A DNA stretch of 64,000 nucleotides, taken from contig NZ_CP016783.1 in the NCBI RefSeq assembly GCF_002288385.1, positions 186,001-250,000 on the forward strand, read 5' to 3'. Below, one piece after another: positions 1-8,700 of this stretch (position 1 is the stretch's first letter; each line of letters opens with the position of its first letter). The stretch comes from Candidatus Planktophila lacus. Lineage in GTDB: Bacteria > Actinomycetota > Actinomycetes > Nanopelagicales > Nanopelagicaceae. The position numbers and the translations under genes were made by a program. Under the pieces are notes generated by a model. The model did not search any database. It was not told the DNA's origin and saw only the letters and a program-made list of their open reading frames with translations.

Positions 1-1116
1 GATTTAATCGCAGCTGGTGCGCTGGCTGAAGATGAGCGTCGTTTGCTCCATGTGGCTGTAACCCGCGCCCGCCAGGCTTTAATCGTCACCGCAGTGCAGC
101 GTGAAGATGACGAACCATCTGCCTATTTCGAAGAACTAGATAACACCGGAGATCTCGATGCTCCCGTGATTACTAAAGTGCCACGTCCTCTTACAACGTC
201 TGCACTTGTCGCAACGCTGCGCCAGAATTTAAGTGGAGATTCGGCAGAAACCGCCGCTTCGATTTTAAAGACCCTTTCCCAATCACAAATCACTTCAGCA
301 GATCCAGCACACTGGACTGGATCACTTCCAATCTCTTCAACAGAGACCGTTGTTGCTGCAGATGAGTTAGTACCTGTTTCACCATCAGGTGCTGAAAACT
401 TTACCGAGTGCGGAGTTAAGTGGTTCCTCGAACGCAGCGGTGGAACAAATGGAGATTCAACAGCGCAGATTCTTGGTTCAGCAATTCACGAATTCGCACG
501 GATCAAAGTAGAAGATCCATCTATCTCTGAAACCGATTTGATTGCAAAGCTCGAAGCGTCTTGGTCTTTGATTGATCCAACTGAAGGCTGGATCAGCAAC
601 TCATCCCTTAAGCGCGCAGTAAAGATGCTCGAGCGCTTTAGCCGCTATCACGCCGCCACAACTCGCGATGTAGTTGGCGCCGAACTTAACTTTAAGATCC
701 AAGTCGGTCGCGCTGAAATTCGCGGAAGCGTCGACCGCATCGAAGTCGATTCAGATGGCAACCATTACGTAATTGATTTCAAAACTGGCAAGACTCAGAT
801 CACCGCCGAAAAAGCGAAAGAGAATTTGCAACTTGCCTGCTACCAATTAGCAGTTGCTCTCGATGGCTTCGAAAAGAAGTTAACAACAACCTCTTCATCA
901 GGTGCTGAACTCGTTTACCTTGCAAAAGATTCAGTAAAGGTCACAACTCGTCAGCAATACAAGATCGATGAAGTCGAAGTTAAGGCGAAGATCGAAGAAA
1001 TCGCTGAAGGCATGGGAGCCGAAACTTTCCAGGCGCGTATCAACACTATGTGCGAAAACTGCGTCGTTAAGGCCTGTTGTCCGATCCAGAGCCAGGGCCG
1101 GACGGTGATCGAATGA
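1..1116 (+). CDS. adnA: AdnA-like helicase-nuclease subunit, 3' part
   Basis: This frame is open from the first base, so the gene is cut by the window edge; 371 C-terminal codons are visible. It begins inside UvrD/Rep helicase motif VI (LLHVAVTRARQ). The C-terminal PD-(D/E)XK nuclease shows GSAIHEFARI, an Asp upstream of VIDFKTGK, and a downstream QLACYQLA. One Cys near base 409 and a CENCVVKACC cluster near the end resemble the four-cysteine iron-sulfur staple of AddB-type nucleases. In the family, AdnA pairs with AdnB to resect double-strand breaks for recombination. The ATGA overlap with the next gene implies translational coupling. AdnA rather than AdnB is assigned from gene order as in mycobacteria. 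Confidence 0.87.
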   Translation, partial: DLIAAGALAEDERRLLHVAVTRARQALIVTAVQREDDEPSAYFEELDNTGDLDAPVITKVPRPLTTSALVATLRQNLSGDSAETAASILKTLSQSQITSADPAHWTGSLPISSTETVVAADELVPVSPSGAENFTECGVKWFLERSGGTNGDSTAQILGSAIHEFARIKVEDPSISETDLIAKLEASWSLIDPTEGWISNSSLKRAVKMLERFSRYHAATTRDVVGAELNFKIQVGRAEIRGSVDRIEVDSDGNHYVIDFKTGKTQITAEKAKENLQLACYQLAVALDGFEKKLTTTSSSGAELVYLAKDSVKVTTRQQYKIDEVEVKAKIEEIAEGMGAETFQARINTMCENCVVKACCPIQSQGRTVIE

Positions 1117-4100
1117 TCGAGAAGTACTCACCGCAAGATATCGCAGCCGCGCTGCAGAAAGTTGGCGCCAAGGTTTACAAACCAACTGATGAACAAAGCG
1201 CAATTATTTCTATCGCATCTAATCCGCTCGAACCTGCCGTTGTTATCGCGGGCGCTGGTTCAGGTAAGACTGAAACGATGGCAGCGCGCGTGATTTATTT
1301 AGTTGCCAATGGTTTTGCGCGACCTGATCAAATACTTGGTCTGACATTTACTCGTAAAGCTTCCGGGGAACTCGCGATCCGTATCCGCACCAGACTGCGC
1401 CAACTTCGCGCCGCCAAGTTAATCCCAGAGGACACACCACTTGAAGTTGCCGTTACTACTTATCACTCTTATGCCGCGCGTTTACTTTCCGAGCACTCAA
1501 TTCGCTTTGGTATCGATGCCGATATCCAACCGATGGGCGATGCTGCGATGTGGCAACTCGCCAATGACATTGTGCGTAATTGGGAAGATGCTTCGTACTC
1601 AAATGAATCTGCCGTTGGCACAGTTGTGGAAGATTTACTTGGCCTAACCAAGTTGATGCTCGAACATCAGGTTTCTCCCGAAGCAATCGCTGCAGCAGAT
1701 AACGAAGTCCTTGAGCAATTGGCACAGATGTCTGGTGCAACAAATCCAGAGGTACGTAAAGTTGCAAAAGTCTTAAGTCAACGTACCGCTTTACTTCCAA
1801 TGGTCGAACGCTTTATCCAACGCCGCCAAGAATCCGGTCAACTCTCATTCGATGATCAGATGTCACTTGCGGCAGATATCTCGGTTAAGTTTTCCGATAT
1901 CGGCGAGCTAGAACGCGCAAAGTATTCCGTTGTATTACTTGATGAATATCAAGACACTTCGCAATCACAGGTGCGAATGCTGTCATCACTCTTTGGCGGG
2001 GGACATCCCGTTATGGCAGTTGGGGATCCATGCCAGGCTATTTACACATGGCGCGGAGCCTCTGCCGGCACTATTAATTCATTCGGAAAGTACTTTCCAA
2101 AGGCCGCCGGCCACACTGGTGCTGAACGTTATTCACTACTCACAACTTTCCGAAATGATAAGACAATCCTTGAACTTGCAAACGTTGTCTCCGAAAAGAT
2201 TCGCCGTGAAAGCGGCGCAGATGTTCCACCACTTACTCCGCGTCCAGGTGCTGGCGATGGCGAGATAGTCTGCGGAGTCTTCGAAAATCTAGATCTCGAA
2301 GCAACCGCGATTGCAGAATACTTCACCTCACTTTGGTTTGATAAAGGACGGCTAGCAAAACCTGCCGAAAAGCGTTCTACCTTTGCAGTTCTAGTTCGTA
2401 AACGCTCTCAAATTGCAACTATCGAAGGTGCGCTACGCGCCGCTGATATCCCAGTCGAAGTTCTTGGACTTGGTGGACTTATCCATGTTCCTGAAGTCGC
2501 CGATATTGTTTCGATGCTCCGCGTAATCGCAGATCCTGATTCTGGTGCAGCACTGATGCGCCACTTAGTCGGACCACGAATTAACTTGGGTGCAAAAGAT
2601 TTAGCAGCGCTCGGTGCTTACTCACGTAATCGCACTAAAGGCTCACGCGCCGAAAGTAAGTCATTAATCAAGAAGATCGCCGCCGGCAATCCCGAACAAG
2701 CCGAAGCCGATGATCAGTTCTTAGGTTCACTTATCGATACCCTTGATGAAATTGGTGGCGCAGATAAATCAACCTTTACCGAGATCGGTTATGTGCGCTT
2801 AGTTAACTTTGCATCTGACCTGCGACGTCTACGCTCTCGCGCTGGCGGCACCATCACCGATTTAATTAACGAGATCGAAAGTTACTTGAGTCTAGAAACT
2901 GAAGTAATGCTTCGCGATGGCACAGGCTCTGGTCGTCGCCACATCGATCGCTTCTTAGATGAAGCTGGAAAATTCGCACGCAGTGGCGGCACTTTAAATT
3001 CATTCCTGCAGTGGCTCGATATCGCCGGAAAGGAAGAAGGAGGCCTGAAATCAGCGGCCCCAGAGGTCCGCAGCGATGTCGTGCAGATCCTCACCGTTCA
3101 CATGTCTAAGGGCGCCGAATGGGATGTGGTTGCAGTTCCAGGTCTTGCTGAAGGAACTTTCCCTGGTCTAAATAAGAACGATCCAGATAACTGGATTACA
3201 AATGAACGACATATTCCATTTCATCTGCGCGGCGATCATCTGGAACTTCCACGCTTCTCATTTAACGGTGCCACTAAAAACTCTGATGCCGGCAAAGAGA
3301 TTACAAAGTATGCAGATATCTGTAAGGCCACAAAGACCCGTGAAGAAATTCGTTTGGGCTACGTCGCATTTACGCGTGCTCGCACCCACTTGATTGCAAC
3401 AACCTCTTGGTATCGCGATGGCAAGGATTGGGTCGAGCCTTCTACGATCTTTGAACAAGTCGCTTTAGTTGCACAAGAACACGGCAAGATCATCAGCGAG
3501 GTTCCACGTCCAGATAAAGATGCCAAGAACCCAGCGCTCGAAAATCCGCTGACCGGTATCTGGCCGCGCGACCCACTTGGCGACACTCGCTCTGCATTTA
3601 CCGCCAAGGTAGAACTTGTTAAGAACGCGGCGCCACTTGATCTAGCTACTGCGCAATCAGTTGATATCGAAACCTCATCATGGATTGAAGATGCTCGTGC
3701 GCTAATTCAAGAGCGCGCACTTGGTGTTAACGGAGTTCTCGAAATTCCAATGCCACCACGACTTTCTACTTCGACGCTCGTTGCACTGCATAAAGATCCC
3801 GAAGAGCTAGCGCTTACGATTCGCCGCCCAATGCCGCGCCCACAAGATCAATACTCTCGTCGCGGTACTGCATTCCACTTGTGGATCGAACATCACTTCA
3901 ACGCAGCAACCTTGTTTGATGATGAAGATTTGGATTTCCTTGACCCACTTGAACCAGATCAGACTCTCGAATCTCTTAAGCAAACTTGGTTGGCATCCGA
4001 ATGGGGTAACCGCTCTCCGGTTGCAGTAGAAGTTCCATTTGAGGCTGTTTTAGGTGGGGTTTTGATCCGCGGTCGCATCGATGCGGTCTATGAGATTAAC

Positions 4101-4322
4101 GGTCGCTTTGAAGTTATCGACTGGAAGACCGGTGCAACAACGCTCGGTGAATCAGCGGCAGTGCAGCTGGCGGTCTATCGCTTAGCTTGGGCGAAGTTAA
4201 AGGGAATTGATCCAGCGCTAGTTTCAGCAGCTTTCCATTATGTGCCGATTAGCAAAACCGATCGTCCAGCAGATCTCTTGAGCGAAGCCCAGTTGATCGC
4301 GCTAATTACCGGTGCTAGTTAA
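1113..4322 (+). CDS. adnB: AdnB-like ATP-dependent helicase-nuclease subunit
   Basis: A UvrD-family SF1 helicase of about 1069 aa with a C-terminal nuclease. Walker A (AGAGSGKTETM) lies near residue 50, Walker B/motif II reads LLDEYQDTSQSQ, and motif VI is GYVAFTRARTHL. The RecB-like nuclease has GTAFHLWIEHHF, an Asp in GRIDAVYE, FEVIDWKTGAT and QLAVYRLAW. ATG at 1113 overlaps the adnA stop (ATGA), so it is preferred to an in-frame TTG at 1077. With AdnA it should form the actinobacterial end-resection motor-nuclease. Its last 8 bases overlap the convergent EEP gene. Confidence 0.9.
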   Translation: MIEKYSPQDIAAALQKVGAKVYKPTDEQSAIISIASNPLEPAVVIAGAGSGKTETMAARVIYLVANGFARPDQILGLTFTRKASGELAIRIRTRLRQLRAAKLIPEDTPLEVAVTTYHSYAARLLSEHSIRFGIDADIQPMGDAAMWQLANDIVRNWEDASYSNESAVGTVVEDLLGLTKLMLEHQVSPEAIAAADNEVLEQLAQMSGATNPEVRKVAKVLSQRTALLPMVERFIQRRQESGQLSFDDQMSLAADISVKFSDIGELERAKYSVVLLDEYQDTSQSQVRMLSSLFGGGHPVMAVGDPCQAIYTWRGASAGTINSFGKYFPKAAGHTGAERYSLLTTFRNDKTILELANVVSEKIRRESGADVPPLTPRPGAGDGEIVCGVFENLDLEATAIAEYFTSLWFDKGRLAKPAEKRSTFAVLVRKRSQIATIEGALRAADIPVEVLGLGGLIHVPEVADIVSMLRVIADPDSGAALMRHLVGPRINLGAKDLAALGAYSRNRTKGSRAESKSLIKKIAAGNPEQAEADDQFLGSLIDTLDEIGGADKSTFTEIGYVRLVNFASDLRRLRSRAGGTITDLINEIESYLSLETEVMLRDGTGSGRRHIDRFLDEAGKFARSGGTLNSFLQWLDIAGKEEGGLKSAAPEVRSDVVQILTVHMSKGAEWDVVAVPGLAEGTFPGLNKNDPDNWITNERHIPFHLRGDHLELPRFSFNGATKNSDAGKEITKYADICKATKTREEIRLGYVAFTRARTHLIATTSWYRDGKDWVEPSTIFEQVALVAQEHGKIISEVPRPDKDAKNPALENPLTGIWPRDPLGDTRSAFTAKVELVKNAAPLDLATAQSVDIETSSWIEDARALIQERALGVNGVLEIPMPPRLSTSTLVALHKDPEELALTIRRPMPRPQDQYSRRGTAFHLWIEHHFNAATLFDDEDLDFLDPLEPDQTLESLKQTWLASEWGNRSPVAVEVPFEAVLGGVLIRGRIDAVYEINGRFEVIDWKTGATTLGESAAVQLAVYRLAWAKLKGIDPALVSAAFHYVPISKTDRPADLLSEAQLIALITGAS

Positions 4323-5133
4323 TCTTTGCGCGCAGCGGCAAGTGATCGCTGATGCCAGTTGCAATTGTTCCTAAATCTTTGAATTGATTCTCTGCCCCAT
4401 GAGTTAACAAGTAATCAAATTGAATCTTGGCTCCCCATGAAGGATAAGTATTTTGCTGGATCAATGACTTCCAATCAGAGCCTACAACTGGCAGATTCTT
4501 TGGCAGATTTAAATCGCCAAGTATCAACGGTTTGGTATTTGTCTCTTGCGAAATCTTGAGCGCCCAACGCTTTAACTTCTTCAACTGAAATAAATTCACA
4601 CCCGGCACAAATGAGAGATGGGTGTTAAAGATCGTCCAGCCATTTGCAAGCGTTGCACCGAGTGCTAAACGGGGCTCATCGTGAACATAGATCGCCCGGA
4701 TCTTCGGTTTGCTACTTGTCTCACTTTCAGTCGGAACAACTAGCGGCATCCCGATGACTGAATTTCCTAAATCAAGGCGATGCCATTTCACAACCGGAAT
4801 CGTTGAAGCAATTGCGATCCCATAACTTCCTTCGAGAGAGTTATTCTCACCGCTCACTATCCGCGGATCTAAGCTATTTAACTTCCGCCATTTCTCACCT
4901 GGTGTTCCGATGATGCTTGGTGCAAAGGCCCAATCTTTAGCGCCGATTGCATCTGCGATATCTGAAACCTGATTGCGCATTTTTGATCGCGGTAATTTGT
5001 AATCAACTTCTTGAACTGCAATGACCTCGCTCTCGAGCTGGCGCACCGCGGCAGCAAGGGATTCCTGGCTGGGCCCGGCCGAAAGTGGCGGGATTGGCTG
5101 GCCGTGGAGCAGATTCCACGAGGTGATGCGCAT
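4315..5133 (-). CDS. Endonuclease/exonuclease/phosphatase (EEP) family protein
   Basis: A 272-aa protein with the metal-dependent EEP fold: RITSWNLLHG at the start (metal-binding Asn), AVQEVDY (catalytic Glu), ILGDLNLP and the terminal SDHLPLRAK (Asp-His pair). Family members hydrolyse phosphodiesters in DNA, RNA, inositol phosphates or lipids; the substrate cannot be told here. The ATG at 5133 places the first EEP strand at the N-terminus; an upstream in-frame extension to 5217 would run into nudC. No signal peptide is visible. It is convergent with adnB and divergent from nudC, the position taken by an unrelated membrane protein gene in mycobacteria. Confidence 0.75.
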   Translation of the reverse strand: MRITSWNLLHGQPIPPLSAGPSQESLAAAVRQLESEVIAVQEVDYKLPRSKMRNQVSDIADAIGAKDWAFAPSIIGTPGEKWRKLNSLDPRIVSGENNSLEGSYGIAIASTIPVVKWHRLDLGNSVIGMPLVVPTESETSSKPKIRAIYVHDEPRLALGATLANGWTIFNTHLSFVPGVNLFQLKKLKRWALKISQETNTKPLILGDLNLPKNLPVVGSDWKSLIQQNTYPSWGAKIQFDYLLTHGAENQFKDLGTIATGISDHLPLRAKIN

Positions 5134-5161
5134 ATGGCCAAGGCTAGTAGCGTTCACCCTT

Positions 5162-6133
5162 ATGAGCGCGGTCAACGGACAGGTATCGAAGATGGACCGC
5201 GCCGGCCACCTGCGCACAAACCAGACCGCTCTCGATCAGATGTGGCAGCGCGCCAAGATTATTCACGTCGCGGATTCTCGTTTAGCCGTCGAAGCAGGCG
5301 GAACCAAACTCCGCTACTTAACTGCTAGCCAAGTGCAATCGCTGATTTCATCTAATGACTACAAGTCAGGCGAAAAGTATTTCCTTGGTTTAGATGCGTT
5401 AGATCACGAGCCATTTTTTGCCTGGAGCGCTTCCACTGTAGAACCACAAGGCGAGAAAACGCCGGATGGATATTTAACCCTTCGCGAAATTGGCGGGTTG
5501 ATTTCCGAATTCGAAATGGAAGTTTCTCTGCATACCGTGGCCTTGGCTAACTGGCATAGGTCGCATACTCATTGTGCGCGATGTGGTGCGCCAACTTCAG
5601 TTGCTCAAGGCGGCGCAATCCGCACCTGCGATAAAGATAAGAGCGAACACTATCCGCGCACAGATTCAGCAGTAATTGTCTTAGTTCGCGATCACGATGA
5701 TCGGATTCTGCTTGGCCACCAACCAGTTTGGCCCGAAGGTCGCTTTTCATGCTTTGCAGGTTTTCTAGAACCAGGTGAAACTTTTGAACAATGCGTGCAC
5801 CGTGAAGTTCTTGAAGAATCAGGCGTTGCCGTGCGCGAAATAGATTATTTAGGTTCACAACCTTGGCCATTCCCAGCATCGATCATGATCTCATTTGATG
5901 CTGTTACAGATTTTCCAGAAGTCGCCCGCCCCGATGGCCAAGAGATCACCGAAGTTAAATGGTTCTCGCGCGCTGAAGTTAAGGCGCAATCAGATGCCGG
6001 AACTTTATTGTTGCCACCGAATATGTCAGTTGCGCGCAAGATGATCGATCGTTGGTTTGCAAGTGGCGCAGAGGGTCAAGATAAAGAAGGAAATGGTGGC
6101 GCCAAACTTATCGGTGGTGAAACGTGGCGCTAG
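5162..6133 (+). CDS. nudC: NAD(+) diphosphatase / RNA deNADding Nudix hydrolase NudC
   Basis: About 323 aa. NudC cleaves NAD(H) to NMN(H) and AMP and can remove NAD caps from RNA. The Nudix box matches GX5EX7REUXEEXGU (GFLEPGETFEQC then HREVLEESGV) and is followed by the NudC signature SQPWPFPASIM. The zinc-ribbon region has CARCG and one later Cys, then EHYPRTD; I see no fourth cysteine where E. coli NudC has one. Starts at 5126, 5162 or 5192 are all possible; 5162 is a compromise and 5192 gives a protein of 313 aa. The 3' end overlaps the helicase gene by 10 bases. Confidence 0.88.
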   Translation: MSAVNGQVSKMDRAGHLRTNQTALDQMWQRAKIIHVADSRLAVEAGGTKLRYLTASQVQSLISSNDYKSGEKYFLGLDALDHEPFFAWSASTVEPQGEKTPDGYLTLREIGGLISEFEMEVSLHTVALANWHRSHTHCARCGAPTSVAQGGAIRTCDKDKSEHYPRTDSAVIVLVRDHDDRILLGHQPVWPEGRFSCFAGFLEPGETFEQCVHREVLEESGVAVREIDYLGSQPWPFPASIMISFDAVTDFPEVARPDGQEITEVKWFSRAEVKAQSDAGTLLLPPNMSVARKMIDRWFASGAEGQDKEGNGGAKLIGGETWR

Positions 6134-7812
6134 ATGGTTCTTCTGGCGATATTCGCGCCGAAGAAATTCTCGCCGCACTTGATGACGATCAACGCGCTGT
6201 AGCCCTTGCTACTCGTGGACCAGTCTGTGTAATTGCAGGCGCCGGCACCGGTAAAACCCGCGCGATCACACATCGCATTGCCTACGCCGCAGCTATTGGC
6301 ACGATGGATCCGCAGAAAGTATTGGCGCTAACTTTTACCTCGCGTGCCGCAGGTGAAATGCGCACCCGCCTTCGCTCGCTAGGCGTTCCAACCGTTGCCG
6401 CACGCACGATTCACTCAGCAGCGCTCAAGCAATTGATCTACTTCTGGCCCACCGTATTCGGTGGCCGCGTACCTGAACTCATGACCGCTAAGGCAGGTTT
6501 TATTGGTGAAGCAATTAATCGCGCAGGTTTATCTGGTGAACTTCGTGCCACATCGCGCGAGCTAATGCGCGATATCGCAAGCGAAATTGAATGGGCGAAG
6601 GTTTCACAAGTTGCACCCGAAGATTTTGTAACTGAAATCGATAAGCGAACTCAGAAGCCACGCGTTAGCGCTGAAAAGTTAGCAAAGGTTTACACCGCTT
6701 ATGAAAGCGTGAAGAAACAAGAACTAGCGATCGACTTTGAAGATGTGCTTCTTTTGACCGCCGCAATGCTCGAAGAAGAGCGCACTGTTCGCGAACGCGT
6801 GCAAGATCAATACCGTTACTTCACCATCGATGAATATCAGGATATTTCACCGGTACAACAACGATTGATTAACGCTTGGCTGGGTACTCGCCAAGATATC
6901 TGTGTCGTGGGAGATCCGGCACAAACTATTTACTCATTCGCGGGCGCAACGCCGGTTTTCCTAAATAGCTTTACCAATCGTTTTCCCGATGCTGAAGTAA
7001 TTCGCTTAAGCACTGGATATCGCTCAACTCCTGAAATCACCTTTGCCGCAAACTCTCTATTGCGTCACGGTGCAATGGGGCAAGAGTTGGTTGCCCTTAA
7101 CGATCATGGCACCAAGCCTTCTGTAGATGGCTATGCCAATGAAGATGCCGAGATAGCTGGCGTACTTTGCGAAATCACCGCGCTTCTACAAAGCGGCACT
7201 CAAGCGCAAGAAATTGCGATCTTGGCTCGCACCAATAACCAACTTAACGGTGTTGAGAGATCGATGAATAAGTTGGGTCTGCCATATCAAGTGCGCAGCA
7301 CCGAAAGATTCTTTGATCGCCAAGATGTCCGCGATTATTTAAAGGAAGTACGTCGCGCATCTGTGCTGCCAACGGAAGGCGTTTCTTGGATCGATGAACT
7401 TCGCACAATTGCACAACCATTCTTAACTGGCGAAAGCATCGATGGCATTGCCGCACTACTGCATTTAGCGCGCGAACTAGATGCCGATGCCGGATTTAGC
7501 CCAAAGACGCTGCGCAGTTATTTACGCGAGATCGAAGATCGCGTTCAGCAGAATAATCCGCCAACGATGCCGGTCGTAACGCTGGCAACTCTGCATGCGG
7601 CGAAAGGTTTGGAATGGGAACGCGTATTTTTGATCGGCGCATCTGAAGGAATTCTGCCGCTGGAATCTGGGGTTACTGGCCAGTCCGATGCGGTGATAGA
7701 TGAAGAACGCCGCTTGTTCTACGTTGGAATGACGCGTGCGAAGGTGGATCTACATATCAGCCATCGCCAGAATCCAAGCCGATTCCTGCGTGAAGCGGGC
7801 CTTCTCAGCTGA
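6124..7812 (+). CDS. uvrD2: UvrD2-like ATP-dependent DNA helicase, lacking HRDC domain
   Basis: An SF1A helicase of 562 aa starting at GTG inside the end of nudC. Walker A AGAGTGKTRAITH is near residue 40, motif II is TIDEYQDISPVQQ, motif III includes VVGDPAQTIYSF, and motif VI is LFYVGMTRAKVDLHISH. The protein stops about 20 residues after motif VI. Mycobacterial UvrD2 is roughly 700 aa with a tetracysteine region and an HRDC domain after this point; both are absent. Position after nudC and before whiB7 supports UvrD2 orthology. It probably unwinds DNA in repair. Genome reduction is the likely cause of the short form. Confidence 0.86.
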   Translation: MALDGSSGDIRAEEILAALDDDQRAVALATRGPVCVIAGAGTGKTRAITHRIAYAAAIGTMDPQKVLALTFTSRAAGEMRTRLRSLGVPTVAARTIHSAALKQLIYFWPTVFGGRVPELMTAKAGFIGEAINRAGLSGELRATSRELMRDIASEIEWAKVSQVAPEDFVTEIDKRTQKPRVSAEKLAKVYTAYESVKKQELAIDFEDVLLLTAAMLEEERTVRERVQDQYRYFTIDEYQDISPVQQRLINAWLGTRQDICVVGDPAQTIYSFAGATPVFLNSFTNRFPDAEVIRLSTGYRSTPEITFAANSLLRHGAMGQELVALNDHGTKPSVDGYANEDAEIAGVLCEITALLQSGTQAQEIAILARTNNQLNGVERSMNKLGLPYQVRSTERFFDRQDVRDYLKEVRRASVLPTEGVSWIDELRTIAQPFLTGESIDGIAALLHLARELDADAGFSPKTLRSYLREIEDRVQQNNPPTMPVVTLATLHAAKGLEWERVFLIGASEGILPLESGVTGQSDAVIDEERRLFYVGMTRAKVDLHISHRQNPSRFLREAGLLS

Positions 7813-7827
7813 GCAATTTATAGCTAG

Positions 7828-7868
7828 ATTTAATTAGGTTGCGCAGATCACTATCTGTGGTTTACCCT
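7828..7868 (+). promoter_or_regulatory. Candidate whiB7 leader promoter
   Basis: An AT-rich tract (7828-7836) lies just upstream of TTGCGC (7839-7844), followed by 18 bases and TACCCT (7863-7868), a TANNNT -10. AT-rich DNA immediately 5' of the -35 is the known arrangement at WhiB7-activated SigA promoters, so autoregulation is plausible. This is a pattern reading only. Confidence 0.35.
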
Positions 7869-7872
7869 TGCC

Positions 7873-7891
7873 TTTCACCAAGTTGGTGAAA
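7873..7891 (+). promoter_or_regulatory. Perfect 8-bp hairpin upstream of leader ORF
   Basis: TTTCACCA and TGGTGAAA flank a 3-base loop, forming a perfect inverted repeat directly after the proposed -10 and before the AAGGAG ribosome-binding site of the leader ORF. It may shape the 5' end of the leader RNA or serve as an operator. Confidence 0.4.
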
Positions 7892-7918
7892 AGCTCATTA
7901 GGCGAAGGAGAATGCAAG

Positions 7919-8092
7919 ATGTTTACATCTAAGTCATTCACCACAGCACGCGTTACACGCGGTGCTGCTAATTCGCCTGCCAATTTCCATGCGACTACTA
8001 AGAAGCATACGAATTGGCCCGCAGCATCAAAGCCAGCGTTTTACGCCGCTTTTTATGCCGTGGATGAGGCCACAGGAGGTTCGATCGGATAA
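7919..8092 (+). CDS. 57-codon whiB7 leader ORF (putative attenuator peptide)
   Basis: A short ORF starting at ATG 7919, 8 bases after a strong AAGGAG ribosome-binding site. A longer in-frame version from 7868 has no comparable site. The product is rich in Ala, Thr, Lys and Phe, has no motif I recognise, and ends GGSIG. It lies between uvrD2 and whiB7, where mycobacterial and Streptomyces whiB7/wblC carry a regulatory upstream ORF. Codons 48-51 contain a sequence (8062-8071) that can pair with the 5' arm of the terminator at 8115. The likely role is to sense ribosome progress; the peptide itself may have no function. Confidence 0.6.
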   Translation: MFTSKSFTTARVTRGAANSPANFHATTKKHTNWPAASKPAFYAAFYAVDEATGGSIG

Positions 8093-8123
8093 AGCCGATA
8101 TACGAGCCCAACCCAAGGCCTCA
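8062..8123 (+). promoter_or_regulatory. Predicted antiterminator pairing
   Basis: TGAGGCC (8065-8071) is exactly complementary to GGCCTCA (8117-8123), the 5' arm of the terminator; GGA at 8062-8064 can also pair with TCC at 8126-8128 across a two-base bulge. The two structures are mutually exclusive. A small hairpin (ATCGG 8084-8088, CCGAT 8095-8099) sits over the leader ORF stop codon. Confidence 0.5.
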
Positions 8124-8153
8124 ACTCCACAAAGGAGTTGAAGGCCTTTTTTT
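8115..8153 (+). terminator. Rho-independent terminator upstream of whiB7
   Basis: GGCCTCAACTCC and GGAGTTGAAGGCC form a GC-rich stem with one bulged base and a 5-base loop, followed by seven T residues. It lies 23 bases after the leader ORF and 63 bases before the whiB7 ATG. No TANNNT hexamer is placed for an independent promoter between it and whiB7, which suggests whiB7 depends on read-through. Confidence 0.85.
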
Positions 8154-8216
8154 ATTACAAAAAACATAAACCAATCCAGAGAAAGAAAACGAGAGAGAAG
8201 AAAGTGGGTGAGAACG

Positions 8217-8555
8217 ATGAGCGTTCTCTACAGCGAACTACAGGTACCAGGCTGGGCAGAAACAGGCGAGAAGATCGGTCTCTATGAAGTAACCGGTACG
8301 TATGACTCGGCGATCGCCTTTACCTTGCCATGCCATAACGCTGATCCCGAGCTCTTCTTCTCGGAAAGCGACGAAGGCATCGCGCAAGCTAAAGCGCTCT
8401 GCGGTGGATGCCCCGTGCGCAATAAGTGTTTAGACGGTGCTCTGTCACGCGAAGAACCATGCGGTGTTTGGGGCGGACAGCTAATCGAAGATGGCGTAAT
8501 TATCGAACGCAAGCGTCGTGCGGGTCGTCCGCCGCGTATTGCAGCGTTCGTTTAA
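8217..8555 (+). CDS. whiB7: WhiB7-type iron-sulfur transcriptional regulator
   Basis: A 112-aa Wbl protein. One Cys in LPCHNADPELFF, then CGGCPVRNKC, make the four cluster ligands; the GVWGG turn follows, and the C-terminus RKRRAGRPPR is an AT-hook as in WhiB7. WhiB7 binds the primary sigma factor and AT-rich DNA next to the -35, and activates intrinsic antibiotic-resistance genes. ATG 8217 follows GGTGAG at good spacing; an in-frame GTG at 8208 is the alternative. Position between uvrD2 and the ABC1 kinase gene region matches mycobacteria. Expression is probably controlled by attenuation in the leader. Confidence 0.88.
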   Translation: MSVLYSELQVPGWAETGEKIGLYEVTGTYDSAIAFTLPCHNADPELFFSESDEGIAQAKALCGGCPVRNKCLDGALSREEPCGVWGGQLIEDGVIIERKRRAGRPPRIAAFV

Positions 8556-8582
8556 TTCGTTCTGTCTAGAAGGATCCGTCAA

Positions 8583-8638
8583 TAGATCAACCCCGAGTTT
8601 GTGTTTTTATCTAGGAACTCAGACTCGGGGTTGATCTA
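8583..8638. repeat. 16-bp inverted repeat between whiB7 and the secreted-protein gene
   Basis: Arms 8583-8598 (TAGATCAACCCCGAGT) and 8623-8638 are perfectly complementary around a 24-base loop that contains a T5 run. There is no T-tract after the 3' arm, so it is not a standard intrinsic terminator. It may be a transcript 3' end stabiliser, an operator, or a mobile-element remnant. Confidence 0.6.
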
Positions 8639-8700
8639 ACTCATTACAAACTTTAGGTATTTCCCTAGGTAATTCGACGTAGTTAGAAGATAATTTCCTC

